Origin: Myxococcales bacterium
GTDB lineage: Bacteria > Myxococcota_A > Polyangia > Haliangiales > Haliangiaceae
Direction of reading: 5' to 3'
Assembly (NCBI GenBank): GCA_028287115.1
Contig: JAQBQF010000117.1
Location: 48,927-112,926, forward strand
Length of the DNA: 64,000 bases
Shown: in pieces, positions 56,284 to 64,000 of the stretch
How the letters are laid out: every line of letters begins with the position of its first letter
Numbering within the stretch: position 1 is the first letter of the stretch
Notes under the pieces: generated by a model
Told to the model about the DNA's origin: nothing
The model's database searches: none
The model's input: the letters and a program-made list of their open reading frames with translations, nothing else
Program-made: the position numbers and the translations under genes

Positions 56284-58776
56284 ATGGACCTCATCTGCAA
56301 CATCGCCGTGCTCGCGATCGCGGAGGATCCGACGACTGCGGATCTCGCGACCGTCAAGGTGGTTGCGGATCGGCTGACGGCCGCGGGCCATCGCATCGCC
56401 GCGCGCGAGATCGTCAAGGACACCGAAGAAGCGATCCGGCAGCAGCTCTCGCGTTGGATCGCAGATCCCAAGATCGACGTCGTGATCGCGAGCGGTGGCA
56501 TCGAGAGCGAGTCCGCGCACGCCGCGCTCGCACCGCTGATCACGCAGACCGTGCCTGGCTTCACGGATCTGTTCCGCTGGCTCGCGTATCAGGACCTCGG
56601 TCCGGGCGCGATGTTGAGCAATGCCGAGGCCGCGCAATGCACGCGGACGTTCGTGTTCGTGTTGCCGGCGGCCGTCGGTGCCGTGGGTGCCGCGATGGAC
56701 AAGCTGATCGTCCCGCAGCTCGATTCTGCGACGAAGCCGAAAAACCTCGTCACGCAGATCGCACGATTTCGAGCCGAGCAGGCGATGCCGCCGCTGCCGA
56801 AGCTGCCGGTGACCGAGGGCGATGGATCGACCGCGCCCGCAGCGAAGCGAGGACGCGCATCCCTAGCCCGAGGGAATCCCGGAGGGGTGAAGCCGATCAT
56901 CCCCGCGATTCCGCCGCCACCCGTCCGGACGGCGATTCCGGAATCGATCACCAGCGAGAAGACCGTCACCGGAAGCGGGGTCGCTCCGAAGCGTCCGGCG
57001 ACACCACTGCCGATCAAAGTCGAGCCGCCGATCAGGCCGTCGCACTCCAAGCACGAGTCCCCGCTAGCACTCGCCAAGCCCGAGCCGATGAAACGAGAGC
57101 ACGCGATCGGATCAACGCCGATTACGCCCGACTCGGTGAAGAGCGAGCGCGCGAAGTCCGAGCCCGTGAAGCGCGAGCCCGCGAAGTCCGAGCCGGTGAA
57201 GCGCGAGCCGCCGATCACAGGATCGCCGGCGCCCGAGCAGGTCAAGCGCGCGCCGATCGAAGCGACGCCGGAGCCGCCGAGCGGATCGATGTCTGCCAAG
57301 CCCGAGCCGGCGAAGCCCGAGTCGTCCCCCTCCGGGGATTCCGCTGCATCACGGTCCGCCCGGCAGGTCTCGCGCTATGTGCGGCCTCCTGACGATCCGC
57401 CGACGAAGCCGATCGATGTCGCGAAGCTCGAGCGCCAGATCGCGCTCAGCGCGGCCGATCACGATGCGCCGACGCGTCCGATCGATCTCGCGGGGTTGTT
57501 GCCGCGACTTCCTCCGGGCGCGGATGAGTTTCTCGATGTCACCGACGATCAGGTCGAAACAGAGACGCAGCCCGTGCTGTTACCGTTGACAACCTCGATA
57601 GACGAGCAGCCGCAACGCAATCCGCGCGCGGAGACGCCGGCGAAACCGGTCACGATCCTGCCGCGCGCCGCGGCGGCTGCGGCGGCAAGCGCACTCGTCG
57701 ATGCGTCAGATCCGGCACCGGCGGTCTCGCAAACCACACAGGTCGGGCACGCACCCGCAAAGCCGATGTCGGCGCCGCCCGTCGCGACGCCGAACGCACC
57801 GCCCGCGAGTGTCGCAACGGCGAAGCCGATCCCACCGGCGGTGCCCGCAACGGCGCCGCCTGCCGCGCCGACCGTCGCCGGTCCGCCACCAAGAGTGCCG
57901 CGCGCTCAAGCGCAAGTCACCACGCGCGTTCGACCGATTCCGCTGGGTCGGCCATCGGGAACGACGACGAATGATCTGCCACGCGGCGAGCTCGCGTACC
58001 CGGTTCTGCGGCGCAGCAACAAGGTGCTCGTGCTCGTGATCGGCGCGATCGTGCTCGCCGCGGCGAGCTTCGTGGCGGTCGTGAAGTTTTTCCCGGACAA
58101 CGCCGCGAAGCCAACGCCGGTGCGCACCGCCGAGCGCGAGCCAGCTCCGACGCCCGTCGTCATTCCACCGGCGCCGGTCCAAGTTGACGCCGCCGTCGAC
58201 AAGCCAGAGATCGTGATGGAGGCGCCGGATCCCGCGCCGCCGGACGCGAGAGAGCCCGAGCCGCGACCCGTGGCAAAGGCACCGGCCAGACCGCGAGCCG
58301 ACAAACCCGTGCCCAAGCCGCCGGCAAGTCCCACGCCGCGCGTCGCGGAGCCCGCCGAGCCGATCGCGAAGGCACCCGAGCCGGCACCGGCGCCGCCCCC
58401 GGTACCGGTCGCCGCGGACTGCGACGAGGTCTCGTGCGTACTCGAGCATTACGCGCGCCCATGTTGCCAACGTTACCGGCCCGCCGAGACTGGTTTCACA
58501 CCACGCTCGACGGTCCCCGACGAGATCACGCGTCCGATGGTGATCGCCGGCGTTCAGAAAGTGAAGCCGGTCGTGATCGCCTGCGGCGAAAAGACCGCGG
58601 CGAAGGGCACCGTCAAGCTCGCGATCTCCGTCGGTGCTGATGGCCACGTCCGCGAAGTCTCGGTGAGTGAATCACCGGATCCGGCGCTCGGCGAGTGCGT
58701 TGCCTCCGCGATGCGCAAGACGACGTTCGGCAAGAGCGTCAACGGCGGCTCGTTCACCTATCCGTTTGCGTTCTGA
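56284..58776 (+). CDS. MoaB/MogA-like domain fused to a long linker, TM helix and AgmX/TonB-like C-terminal domain
   Basis: 830 residues in a unique architecture. Residues 1-165 have the MoCF/MoaB fold: NIAVLAIAEDPTTADLATVK, DVVIASGGIESESAHAALAP, VPGFTDLFRWLAYQDLGPGA, VFVLPAAVGAVGAAMDKLIV, PQLD. The normal GGTG nucleotide motif is GGIE, so catalysis is doubtful. About 410 Pro/Ala/Lys/Glu-rich residues follow, including a tandem repeat. A transmembrane helix (LVLVIGAIVLAAASFVAVV, around 580) leads to a Pro-rich segment and a C-terminal domain CDEVSCVLEHYARPCCQRY... IAGVQKVKPVVIACGEKTAA, KGTVKLAISVGADGHVREVS, of the AgmX/PglI-TonB-C-like type found in gliding proteins. The N-terminus would be in the cytoplasm and the C-terminus in the periplasm. 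Confidence 0.75.
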   Translation: MDLICNIAVLAIAEDPTTADLATVKVVADRLTAAGHRIAAREIVKDTEEAIRQQLSRWIADPKIDVVIASGGIESESAHAALAPLITQTVPGFTDLFRWLAYQDLGPGAMLSNAEAAQCTRTFVFVLPAAVGAVGAAMDKLIVPQLDSATKPKNLVTQIARFRAEQAMPPLPKLPVTEGDGSTAPAAKRGRASLARGNPGGVKPIIPAIPPPPVRTAIPESITSEKTVTGSGVAPKRPATPLPIKVEPPIRPSHSKHESPLALAKPEPMKREHAIGSTPITPDSVKSERAKSEPVKREPAKSEPVKREPPITGSPAPEQVKRAPIEATPEPPSGSMSAKPEPAKPESSPSGDSAASRSARQVSRYVRPPDDPPTKPIDVAKLERQIALSAADHDAPTRPIDLAGLLPRLPPGADEFLDVTDDQVETETQPVLLPLTTSIDEQPQRNPRAETPAKPVTILPRAAAAAAASALVDASDPAPAVSQTTQVGHAPAKPMSAPPVATPNAPPASVATAKPIPPAVPATAPPAAPTVAGPPPRVPRAQAQVTTRVRPIPLGRPSGTTTNDLPRGELAYPVLRRSNKVLVLVIGAIVLAAASFVAVVKFFPDNAAKPTPVRTAEREPAPTPVVIPPAPVQVDAAVDKPEIVMEAPDPAPPDAREPEPRPVAKAPARPRADKPVPKPPASPTPRVAEPAEPIAKAPEPAPAPPPVPVAADCDEVSCVLEHYARPCCQRYRPAETGFTPRSTVPDEITRPMVIAGVQKVKPVVIACGEKTAAKGTVKLAISVGADGHVREVSVSESPDPALGECVASAMRKTTFGKSVNGGSFTYPFAF
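57151..57210 (+). repeat. Tandem 30-bp duplication in the linker of the MoaB-like fusion
   Basis: Two copies of a 30-base unit (57151-57180 and 57181-57210) differ by only two bases and encode KSEPVKREPA twice. The neighbouring sequence has diverged versions of the same unit. It lengthens the charged linker and can vary in copy number. Confidence 0.85.
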
Positions 58777-58797
58777 TCCCGAGGACGGGCCGCGATC

Positions 58798-59148
58798 TCA
58801 TTTGTGATAGAAGCGCTCGTGGACGATCTTGCCGTTCTTCCAGCGGCGGACGGCGACCTGGGTCATCGTGATCCGGCCCATGCCCTTGAGCGAGACTTCC
58901 ATCTCCCATTCGGAGAACGAGACGTCGCCGTGGCTCGCAGTTGCGAGCACGCGCCCACCATGGAACGCTTCGACGGTCGCGAAGAACTCCTGCTCGCGCT
59001 TGCGGTTGAAGTCCTTGCCCCGGTACTCGGGCTCGGTGTTCTCCTGCATGACGATGTTGTCGTCGTACAGCTCCTCGAAGGCCTCCATTGCCGTTCCGGA
59101 GAGGATGCTGTCGTCTAGCTTCTTGTTGAGCTCAGCTACGTTGGCCAT
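58798..59148 (-). CDS. SnoaL/NTF2-like protein
   Basis: A 116-residue protein from the ATG 59148 (ANVAELNKKLDDSILSGTAM). SnoaL features are EAFEELYDDNIVMQENTEPE, YRGKDFNRKREQEFFATVEA, and C-terminal MTQVAVRRWKNGKIVHERFY. The NTF2-like fold forms a hydrophobic pocket; such proteins can be ketosteroid-isomerase-like or ligand carriers. Convergent to the fusion gene and divergent from OmpA. An upstream ATG at 59211 adds 21 residues without support. Confidence 0.8.
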   Translation of the reverse strand: MANVAELNKKLDDSILSGTAMEAFEELYDDNIVMQENTEPEYRGKDFNRKREQEFFATVEAFHGGRVLATASHGDVSFSEWEMEVSLKGMGRITMTQVAVRRWKNGKIVHERFYHK

Positions 59149-59204
59149 GGCCACGATGTAACCTCGCCATCGATCGCTCGCTAGGGCCGTAACGAAGACG
59201 CACT

Positions 59205-59220
59205 GTTGCAAGTTTGCAAC
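59205..59220. promoter_or_regulatory. 16-bp palindrome between SnoaL-like and ompA genes
   Basis: GTTGCAA-GT-TTGCAAC is a perfect inverted repeat with 7-base arms in the 157-base divergent spacer. It lies 57 bases before the SnoaL-like start and 85 bases before the ompA start. Candidate operator for the divergent promoters. Confidence 0.4.
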
Positions 59221-59305
59221 TGCCTGAGTCGTAAGCGCGAATGCCGTTTTTCAACGGGAGTGGCCCGACGCGATCCTCGGCTCCGGACGGCGTTATGATC
59301 GCGGG

Positions 59306-60772
59306 ATGGGGACCACGCTGCGCCACCGCTGCGCGCTCTTAGTCGTCTTTGCATTCGCCGCCGGCCGGACCGCCCGCGCCGACGGTCTCGATGCCGAGCG
59401 GTTCGTACCTTCGGTCGGCGCCGAAGGCACGTTCGTCGACGAGCATCCATCCGTTCCTTCGCACCTCGGCTGGAGTCTCGGGCTGTTCTTGAACTTCGCC
59501 GACGATCAGGTGGTGCTCCGCGATAACACCGGCGCGATCGCGAGCCGGCCCGTGAAGACGGGCCTGACCACGGATCTCGTCGCCTCGCTCGGCCTGTTCG
59601 GTTGGTCCGAGCTCGGCATCGGCCTGCCGATCCACATGGTCTACGACGGAGATGCGTATGCGGCGGGTGGCTCGCGCCTCGACGCGAACGCCGGCATCGG
59701 CGATCTGCGGCTCGTGCCGAAGTTCGCGCTGTTGCGCCGAGGCAGGCTCAAGCAGCACGTGCTGCTCGGGCTCGCGGTCCCGGTGAGCTTCCCGACCGGT
59801 AACGACGAGGCTGCGCGAGGAGCCGGCGGCTTCACGATCAATCCCGAGCTACTGTTCGCCTTCCACGCGGGCCGGCTCGGGCTCGGCTTCGATGCCGGCT
59901 ATCGCTGGCGGTCTCATCACGCGGTCGCGTTGCCGTGGGGCGACGAGATCACGCTCGGTCCGTGGATCTCGTTCGCGCTGACCAAAGCCCTGACGCTACG
60001 AGGCGAGGTCTACGCGGAAAAAGCAGTCAGGGCCAACGTCGGAGGCGCCGACTTTCCGCTCGAGCTCCTCGCCGGCATCGACTACGCGATCGGCAACGCC
60101 GACCTCTACCTCGGCGCATCGCGCGGCATCACCGACGGGATCGGCGATCCCGCGTTTCGGATCATCGGCGGCATTCGCTACCGGCATGATGCGCCACGCC
60201 ATCAAGGCTTCGAGGACACCGACCACGACGGCATCCCCGACAAGGACGACGAGTGTCGCAACGAACCGGAGGACGAGGACGGCTATCAGGATCAGGACGG
60301 CTGTCCCGATCCTGACAATGACGACGACGGCATCCCGGACGCGCAAGACGAGTGTCCCGAGCTCAAGGGCGATCGTGCACACGACGGCTGCCCGGGCAAG
60401 ACGTACGTCAAGATCGAGAACGGCAAGATCTACATCTTCGGAAAAGTGCAGTTCGCGACAGGCTCTGATCGGATCGACGGCCGCAGCACGCAGCTGCTCG
60501 ATCAGATCGGACAGGCGCTGGTTGCCAATCCGCAGGCCCGTCACATCCGCGTCGAAGGCCACACCGATAACGTCGGCGAGCCACGCGTCAATCAGAAGCT
60601 CAGCGAGGAGCGAGCAGCCTCGGTGCGCGAGGCGTTGATCAAGCGCGGGGTCGCCGCGGATCGGCTATCGACGCGTGGTCTCGGTGAGACGCGACCGATC
60701 GCGCCCAACAAGGCACCGGCGGGACGGGCGAAGAATCGTCGTGTCGAGTTCATCATCGCAGGAGGCCGTTAG
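59306..60772 (+). CDS. OmpA-family outer-membrane protein with TSP3 calcium repeats
   Basis: A 488-residue protein with signal peptide (LRHRCALLVVFAFAAGRTAR, cleaved after ADG). Residues 30-300 form a barrel. Then calcium-binding thrombospondin type-3 repeats: DTDHDGIPDKDDECRNEPED, DEDGYQDQDGCPDPDNDDDG, IPDAQDECPELKGD. The C-terminal OmpA domain has QFATGSDRIDGRSTQLLDQI, IRVEGHTDNVGEPRVNQKLS, ERAASVREALIKRGVAADRL, which binds peptidoglycan. It is a structural outer-membrane anchor. It is followed directly by the next gene, which starts at the base after its stop. Confidence 0.95.
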   Translation: MGTTLRHRCALLVVFAFAAGRTARADGLDAERFVPSVGAEGTFVDEHPSVPSHLGWSLGLFLNFADDQVVLRDNTGAIASRPVKTGLTTDLVASLGLFGWSELGIGLPIHMVYDGDAYAAGGSRLDANAGIGDLRLVPKFALLRRGRLKQHVLLGLAVPVSFPTGNDEAARGAGGFTINPELLFAFHAGRLGLGFDAGYRWRSHHAVALPWGDEITLGPWISFALTKALTLRGEVYAEKAVRANVGGADFPLELLAGIDYAIGNADLYLGASRGITDGIGDPAFRIIGGIRYRHDAPRHQGFEDTDHDGIPDKDDECRNEPEDEDGYQDQDGCPDPDNDDDGIPDAQDECPELKGDRAHDGCPGKTYVKIENGKIYIFGKVQFATGSDRIDGRSTQLLDQIGQALVANPQARHIRVEGHTDNVGEPRVNQKLSEERAASVREALIKRGVAADRLSTRGLGETRPIAPNKAPAGRAKNRRVEFIIAGGR

Positions 60773-61618
60773 ATGAAGTCATCGATCGCGTTCATCATCA
60801 TCATGGCCGGCTCCGCGAGCGCGGCCACGTTCCCGGCGGACGCCGCGTACACACCCTTGCGCTGCGGCGGCGCGGTCATGACCGATGGTCTCGCGGACGA
60901 CGCGGCATTCCTCGCGGACCGCGATCTCGTCGGCGATACGAATTCCCCGACGGGGCTGCGCGCCGCCGATGCGCAGTTCCTGTATCTGCGGATCCGTCTC
61001 GATCAAGATCCCGCGCCCGCCGGCTCCGTTCACCCGTTTGCGTGGGGCATGGAGTTCGATCTCGACAACGATCGCAGGACCTACGAGCTCCTGATCAGCG
61101 TCGAAGGCGTGGCCGGTGCAGCGGGCTCCGTCGGCATTTACACGAACACCGCGACGACGCTTCCCAACGATCCCAAGGATCCGGCGGATTTGCCGGCGGT
61201 CGCGACGTTCACGTTCGCGGCCAATGCGCGCTCGATCTCGACCTCGACGACGATCGGCGGGAACGCGGACTACTTCATCGATGTCGCGGTTCCGTGGAGC
61301 ATGCTCAAGCTGCACGGCCTCGATCACAACACGCCGACGTACGTGTGGGCCGGTTCGTCGAGCGCGGCGAACAGCCTCAGCGGCGACCTCGCGTGTCACG
61401 ATCGGGGCGGCGGCGGAGCGCCGACGCTCGACGGGACGGCTTCTGATCCGACGACGGGCGACCCCGCGGGATCCGGCAGTGGCAGTGGCAGTGGCAGCGG
61501 CGGCGGCGGCGGCGGTCTGCAACTGGAAGGCGGTGGTGGCTGCAGCACCGGCGGCGGCTCGCTCGGTTTCGGCGTCGTGCTCGCGCTCGCCGGTTTGCGC
61601 CGGCGTTCGAGATCGTAG
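60773..61618 (+). CDS. Exported protein with MYXO-CTERM-like C-terminal sorting signal
   Basis: A 281-residue protein starting right after the ompA stop. Signal peptide KSSIAFIIIMAGSASAATFP. The core (LFLRIRLDQDPAP-like LYLRIRLDQDPAP, GMEFDLDNDRRTYELLISVE, and YFIDVAVPWSMLKLHGLDHN) is beta-rich and resembles a carbohydrate-binding-like sandwich. The end has a Gly-Ser linker (GSGSGSGSGSGGGGGGG), a Cys-containing motif GGGGCSTGGGSLGFGV, a hydrophobic helix and RRRSRS, the layout of the MYXO-CTERM sorting signal used in Myxococcota. Co-transcribed with ompA. Confidence 0.75.
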   Translation: MKSSIAFIIIMAGSASAATFPADAAYTPLRCGGAVMTDGLADDAAFLADRDLVGDTNSPTGLRAADAQFLYLRIRLDQDPAPAGSVHPFAWGMEFDLDNDRRTYELLISVEGVAGAAGSVGIYTNTATTLPNDPKDPADLPAVATFTFAANARSISTSTTIGGNADYFIDVAVPWSMLKLHGLDHNTPTYVWAGSSSAANSLSGDLACHDRGGGGAPTLDGTASDPTTGDPAGSGSGSGSGSGGGGGGLQLEGGGGCSTGGGSLGFGVVLALAGLRRRSRS

Positions 61619-61954
61619 TCACGCCGAACGTAGCGGGCCGTGATCGTCGCAGTGACCGTCGTGCCGGTTGTGCAAGTGACCGTTGACGACGTAGTCGGTG
61701 TGATCGCCGTGCGGCACCGCGGGATGCCCGCACGTCGCGGAATGAACGTGATCGGCTTTGTGACCGGCACAGCTGTGGCCCTGGTCGCACGCGACCGGAT
61801 GCGCTGCGTCGACGGCGATCTTGCATTCCTCGCCGTTCGCGGTGTGGAGGTGACCGTCGTGCAGATAGTCGACGTGACCATCGTGCTTGACGGCGTCGTG
61901 GCCGCAGCCTGGACCGTGCGTGTGATTGTGGTTGGGATGCGCGTGGTTGGTCAT
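61619..61954 (-). CDS. Histidine-rich metal-binding protein
   Basis: A 111-residue protein from the ATG 61954. TNHAHPNHNHTHGPGCGHDA then VKHDGHVDYLHDGHLHTANG, CDQGHSCAGHKADHVHSATC, GHPAVPHGDHTDYVVNGHLH and RHDGHCDDHG: about 25 His and 6 Cys, arranged as repeated 'GHxDYLHDGHLH'. This repeat type is known from conserved small zinc-binding proteins. Cytoplasmic, since no signal peptide is visible. It abuts the stop of the preceding convergent gene. It may buffer Zn, Co or Ni. Confidence 0.75.
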   Translation of the reverse strand: MTNHAHPNHNHTHGPGCGHDAVKHDGHVDYLHDGHLHTANGEECKIAVDAAHPVACDQGHSCAGHKADHVHSATCGHPAVPHGDHTDYVVNGHLHNRHDGHCDDHGPLRSA

Positions 61955-62027
61955 GCCCAAGGCGTACCCGGGAGCGTCCGGAGGACTCGCAGCGATCACC
62001 ACAAAGCGTTCGCTGATGGTCGATCGC

Positions 62028-62792
62028 TCAGAGCTGGATTGGCCACGCGAGGTGGCTCTCGAACATGCGCTTGCGATGCGCGAGGAGCTCGGCGGGAACG
62101 TCAGGGCCGAGCGCTTCCGCGGCTGTGGCGAACGCTTGGCGCAGTGCCGGGCTCAAGGCCGGGCAATCTGTATCGGTGATGATCGTGAGCGGCGTCAGGA
62201 ACGTCGCGCAGTAGATGTCGAGCGCGCCGGGGCGCGTGCCGTCGAAGTACTCGCTCGAGCCGAGCTTCTTGCGCAGCGCGAGGAGCACGTCGACGATGCG
62301 CGCGCGGGCTCCCGCGATCCGATCCGCCGCGTAGCCGTATTTCGGCGCGAGATACTGCGCGATCGGCAACGCGAAGCCCCGTGCGCCATCTGTGGTGAAC
62401 GATGCATCGAGCATCAGCAGCCGTTGATTCCAGCCAAGGCCATCCTCACCGGCGATCTCGTGGATCATGCCGACCGTCGCAGCCCGCTGCTCGAGGTCGA
62501 CCGGCAAGAGGCCTCCGGGTGCGCCGAGCCGGACGGCGAGCGCGAGGATCTGCGACCACACCGTACGCGGCGGCTCGTCGTCGTGGAACACGCTCGGAAC
62601 GTTTTGCGCGTGCGTCCAGCTTGCGAGCTCGGCATCACGCGACGCGCGAACCGCGAGCACCGGCACGTCCTGCACCCGAAACAGTCCTTTGACCGCTTCT
62701 GACCACGGGCTTGGCACGAAGCCCGAGACGACGATCCGCACGCCGCGTGAGGCGCGAGCGGTCGCGAGATCCACGAATTCGATCGATGACAT
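62028..62792 (-). CDS. Glutathione S-transferase-like protein
   Basis: A 254-residue protein with a thioredoxin-like N-terminus (IVVSGFVPSPWSEAVKGLFR, VPVLAVRASRDAELASWTHA, NVPSVFHDDEPPRTVWSQIL) and an all-helical C-terminal domain (IVDVLLALRKKLGSSEYFDG, RPGALDIYCATFLTPLTIIT), the GST layout, with the conserved 'ADIxxxxF' as LDIYCATF. The usual catalytic Ser/Tyr/Cys in the first loop is replaced by VPSPWSE with Ser. Substrate unknown. Start at ATG 62792. Confidence 0.75.
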   Translation of the reverse strand: MSSIEFVDLATARASRGVRIVVSGFVPSPWSEAVKGLFRVQDVPVLAVRASRDAELASWTHAQNVPSVFHDDEPPRTVWSQILALAVRLGAPGGLLPVDLEQRAATVGMIHEIAGEDGLGWNQRLLMLDASFTTDGARGFALPIAQYLAPKYGYAADRIAGARARIVDVLLALRKKLGSSEYFDGTRPGALDIYCATFLTPLTIITDTDCPALSPALRQAFATAAEALGPDVPAELLAHRKRMFESHLAWPIQL

Positions 62793-62888
62793 GTCGGTAG
62801 GATAGCGATCCGGGTCGGATCATTCCAAGCGTCCGCCTCCGGGGATTCCGCGGCGTCATCGCGCCGATTCTTGCATCGCCTCGCTTCG

Positions 62889-63611
62889 ATGCACTGCAAG
62901 CTCTGGAATATCGCGGCGGTCGTGTGGCTCGCTTCGTGTGGCGAAACCCACATCATCGCAAAGCCGTTGCCCGAGCTCGTGATCGCACAGAAGGCGCAAG
63001 CGGTCCACGCGACCGAGCTGCTCCTGCGACCGAGCGAGTCGATGATCTGGGACGTTCACGCACAAGGGCTCACGATCGGGCGCGCCGAGCTCGTCGTTGG
63101 AACCGACGACGTGCACAGCCGGTTCAAGACCGGGACCCTCGCGAGCGCATTCTCGTCGGTCGACTACGAGCTGACGACCGTGCTCGATCGCCCCGCGGCT
63201 CGCCCGAGCAGCGCGAGCGAGACGCTCCAGATCGATGGCGAGACGAAGCACTTCGAGGCCTCGTTCGATGCGCTCGGTTACACGATCGATGGCAAGACCC
63301 GACCCGCCGCGGGCGTCCAGACCCTGCATTCCGCGCTCGGCTGGTTGCGCGCGTGGGCGCGGCCCGACGGTCATCCTTCCTCGATCCTCGTCGTCGAGGT
63401 CGGGCGGCTCTACAAGCTCGACGTCGCGCAACCACTTGCCGAAGAGCTCGATGGCAAGAAGACGTTGAGGGTCGACGGACACATCGCCGGCGCCGCGGAT
63501 CCGATCGCGTTCACGCTGTGGCTCAGCGCGGGCACCGACCGGACGCCGTTGCGGATCGTGGCAACGGTTGGCACTTTGCGCGTGACCGCAGAGCTGATCG
63601 AAACCTCGTGA
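62889..63611 (+). CDS. DUF3108-like lipoprotein
   Basis: A 240-residue protein from the ATG 62889. Leader HCKLWNIAAVVWLASCGETH gives a lipobox LASC. The body has IWDVHAQGLTIGRAELVVGT, TDDVHSRFKTGTLASAFSSV, DGETKHFEASFDALGYTIDG, and LHSALGWLRAWARPDGHPSS, matching the DUF3108 periplasmic fold. Such proteins sit in the envelope with an unknown role. It overlaps nothing; an upstream ATG at 62871 adds six residues. Confidence 0.7.
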   Translation: MHCKLWNIAAVVWLASCGETHIIAKPLPELVIAQKAQAVHATELLLRPSESMIWDVHAQGLTIGRAELVVGTDDVHSRFKTGTLASAFSSVDYELTTVLDRPAARPSSASETLQIDGETKHFEASFDALGYTIDGKTRPAAGVQTLHSALGWLRAWARPDGHPSSILVVEVGRLYKLDVAQPLAEELDGKKTLRVDGHIAGAADPIAFTLWLSAGTDRTPLRIVATVGTLRVTAELIETS

Positions 63612-63730
63612 CCGTTGCTCGCGCGCAACACGTGTCACGCGAAGGCACGGTCGAGGTTGCTAACCAATCGCGATCGCGATCGACGTCGATCGATCGGGCG
63701 TGGTTCGCTGATTGCACCACGGCGCACGCG

Positions 63731-64000
63731 ATGAGACTTCTCACCGCCACGCTCGTGGCGATCGGGATCGGTCTGCCCGCGCGCGGCTTCGCCGACGAGC
63801 TGGCGATGGATCCCGATCGGCCCGTGCAATGCGCGCGCGACAAACAGGGCCAAGTCTGGCGACTGCAGTGTAACCAGGCGACCAAGGTTTGCCTCTACGC
63901 GCCGAACGACGAGCTCGACGCCGACGGCAATCGCACGAAGCCGCTCGAACAGGTCAACGACTGCACGACCGATGAGCCTTTCGATCGCGCGAAGCTCGAG
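63731..64000 (+). CDS. Secreted Cys-containing protein, N-terminal part (runs off the right edge)
   Basis: Ninety codons from the ATG 63731 remain open to the edge. The signal peptide is RLLTATLVAIGIGLPARGFA, cleaved before DELAMDPDRPV. The mature start has four cysteines in 70 residues (VQCARDKQGQ, LQCNQATKVCLYAPN, and NDCTTDE), suggesting disulfides. It resembles exported Cys-containing proteins of Myxococcota, but the family cannot be named from this part. Confidence 0.6.
   Translation, partial: MRLLTATLVAIGIGLPARGFADELAMDPDRPVQCARDKQGQVWRLQCNQATKVCLYAPNDELDADGNRTKPLEQVNDCTTDEPFDRAKLE

Overview
The window is GC-rich and gene-dense, with almost no junk between genes. The gene content suggests a member of the Myxococcota (delta-proteobacterial, myxobacterium-like), possibly a Kofleriaceae/Haliangium relative. 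That placement is inferred from an ECF/FecR cassette, lipoproteins with MopE-type metal-binding repeats and a choice-of-anchor domain, Gly-Ser linkers, a C-terminus resembling the MYXO-CTERM sorting signal, an OmpA protein with calcium-binding thrombospondin-3-type repeats, and a very large TPR protein. No rRNA, complete tRNA, CRISPR array, insertion sequence or phage gene was recognised.

Layout. 1-10.0 kb: an edge-truncated YoaK/DUF1275 membrane protein, a pxpABC 5-oxoprolinase operon, a hybrid histidine kinase, a thioredoxin-fold protein, a haloalkane dehalogenase divergent from a LysR regulator, an Old Yellow Enzyme and a large lipoprotein. 10.1-14.1 kb: an ECF sigma factor / FecR / cysteine-rich lipoprotein cassette. 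14.1-19.3 kb: a CBS protein, an ArsR-AHSA1 pair with a visible promoter/operator, a probable yybP-ykoY manganese riboswitch ahead of a UPF0016 Mn2+ exporter, a PP2C gene remnant, a sigma factor with a SnoaL-like tail plus its hydrolase, and an APH-like kinase. 19.8-26.7 kb: a six-gene, fully translationally coupled hopanoid operon (hpnH-hpnG-hpnA-shc-squalene synthase-hpnL). 26.7-32.8 kb: an Omp85-like barrel / TPR lipoprotein / PhnD-like binding protein operon, divergent from an AUR1-like PAP2 protein and an RND transporter, so the whole stretch has an envelope-lipid theme. 32.8-38.1 kb: an S9 peptidase, an EEP-family hydrolase and a REC-GGDEF regulator. 38.4-41.9 kb: the most unusual region, with three divergent heme-oxygenase-fold paralogues, a 57-residue Cys/His protein and two copies of an unrecognised family. 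41.9-50.4 kb: lipoproteins, a CoA-binding protein, a universal stress protein, a two-gene cytochrome/outer-membrane pair, a methyltransferase, a MopE/anchor-L protein, a His-tailed EamA transporter and a glycine-zipper protein. 50.5-58.8 kb: a 1672-residue TPR protein, a small membrane protein and a MoaB-like/AgmX-like fusion. 58.8-64 kb: a SnoaL-like protein, OmpA, a sorting-signal protein, a His-rich protein, a GST-like protein, a DUF3108-like lipoprotein and an edge-truncated secreted protein.

How genes work together. Coupling by ATGA/GTGA overlaps is the rule (pxpBC, FecR-lipoprotein, the entire hopanoid operon, PhnD-TPR, cytochrome-porin, HO3-small protein). Three convergent gene pairs end inside a single shared CTAG, which serves as the stop codon for both strands. 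Regulation visible in the sequence includes the ArsR operator inside its own promoter, the Mn riboswitch with a mutually exclusive hairpin, and several perfect palindromes in front of genes. All functional calls come from reading motifs and lengths; no database search was run.
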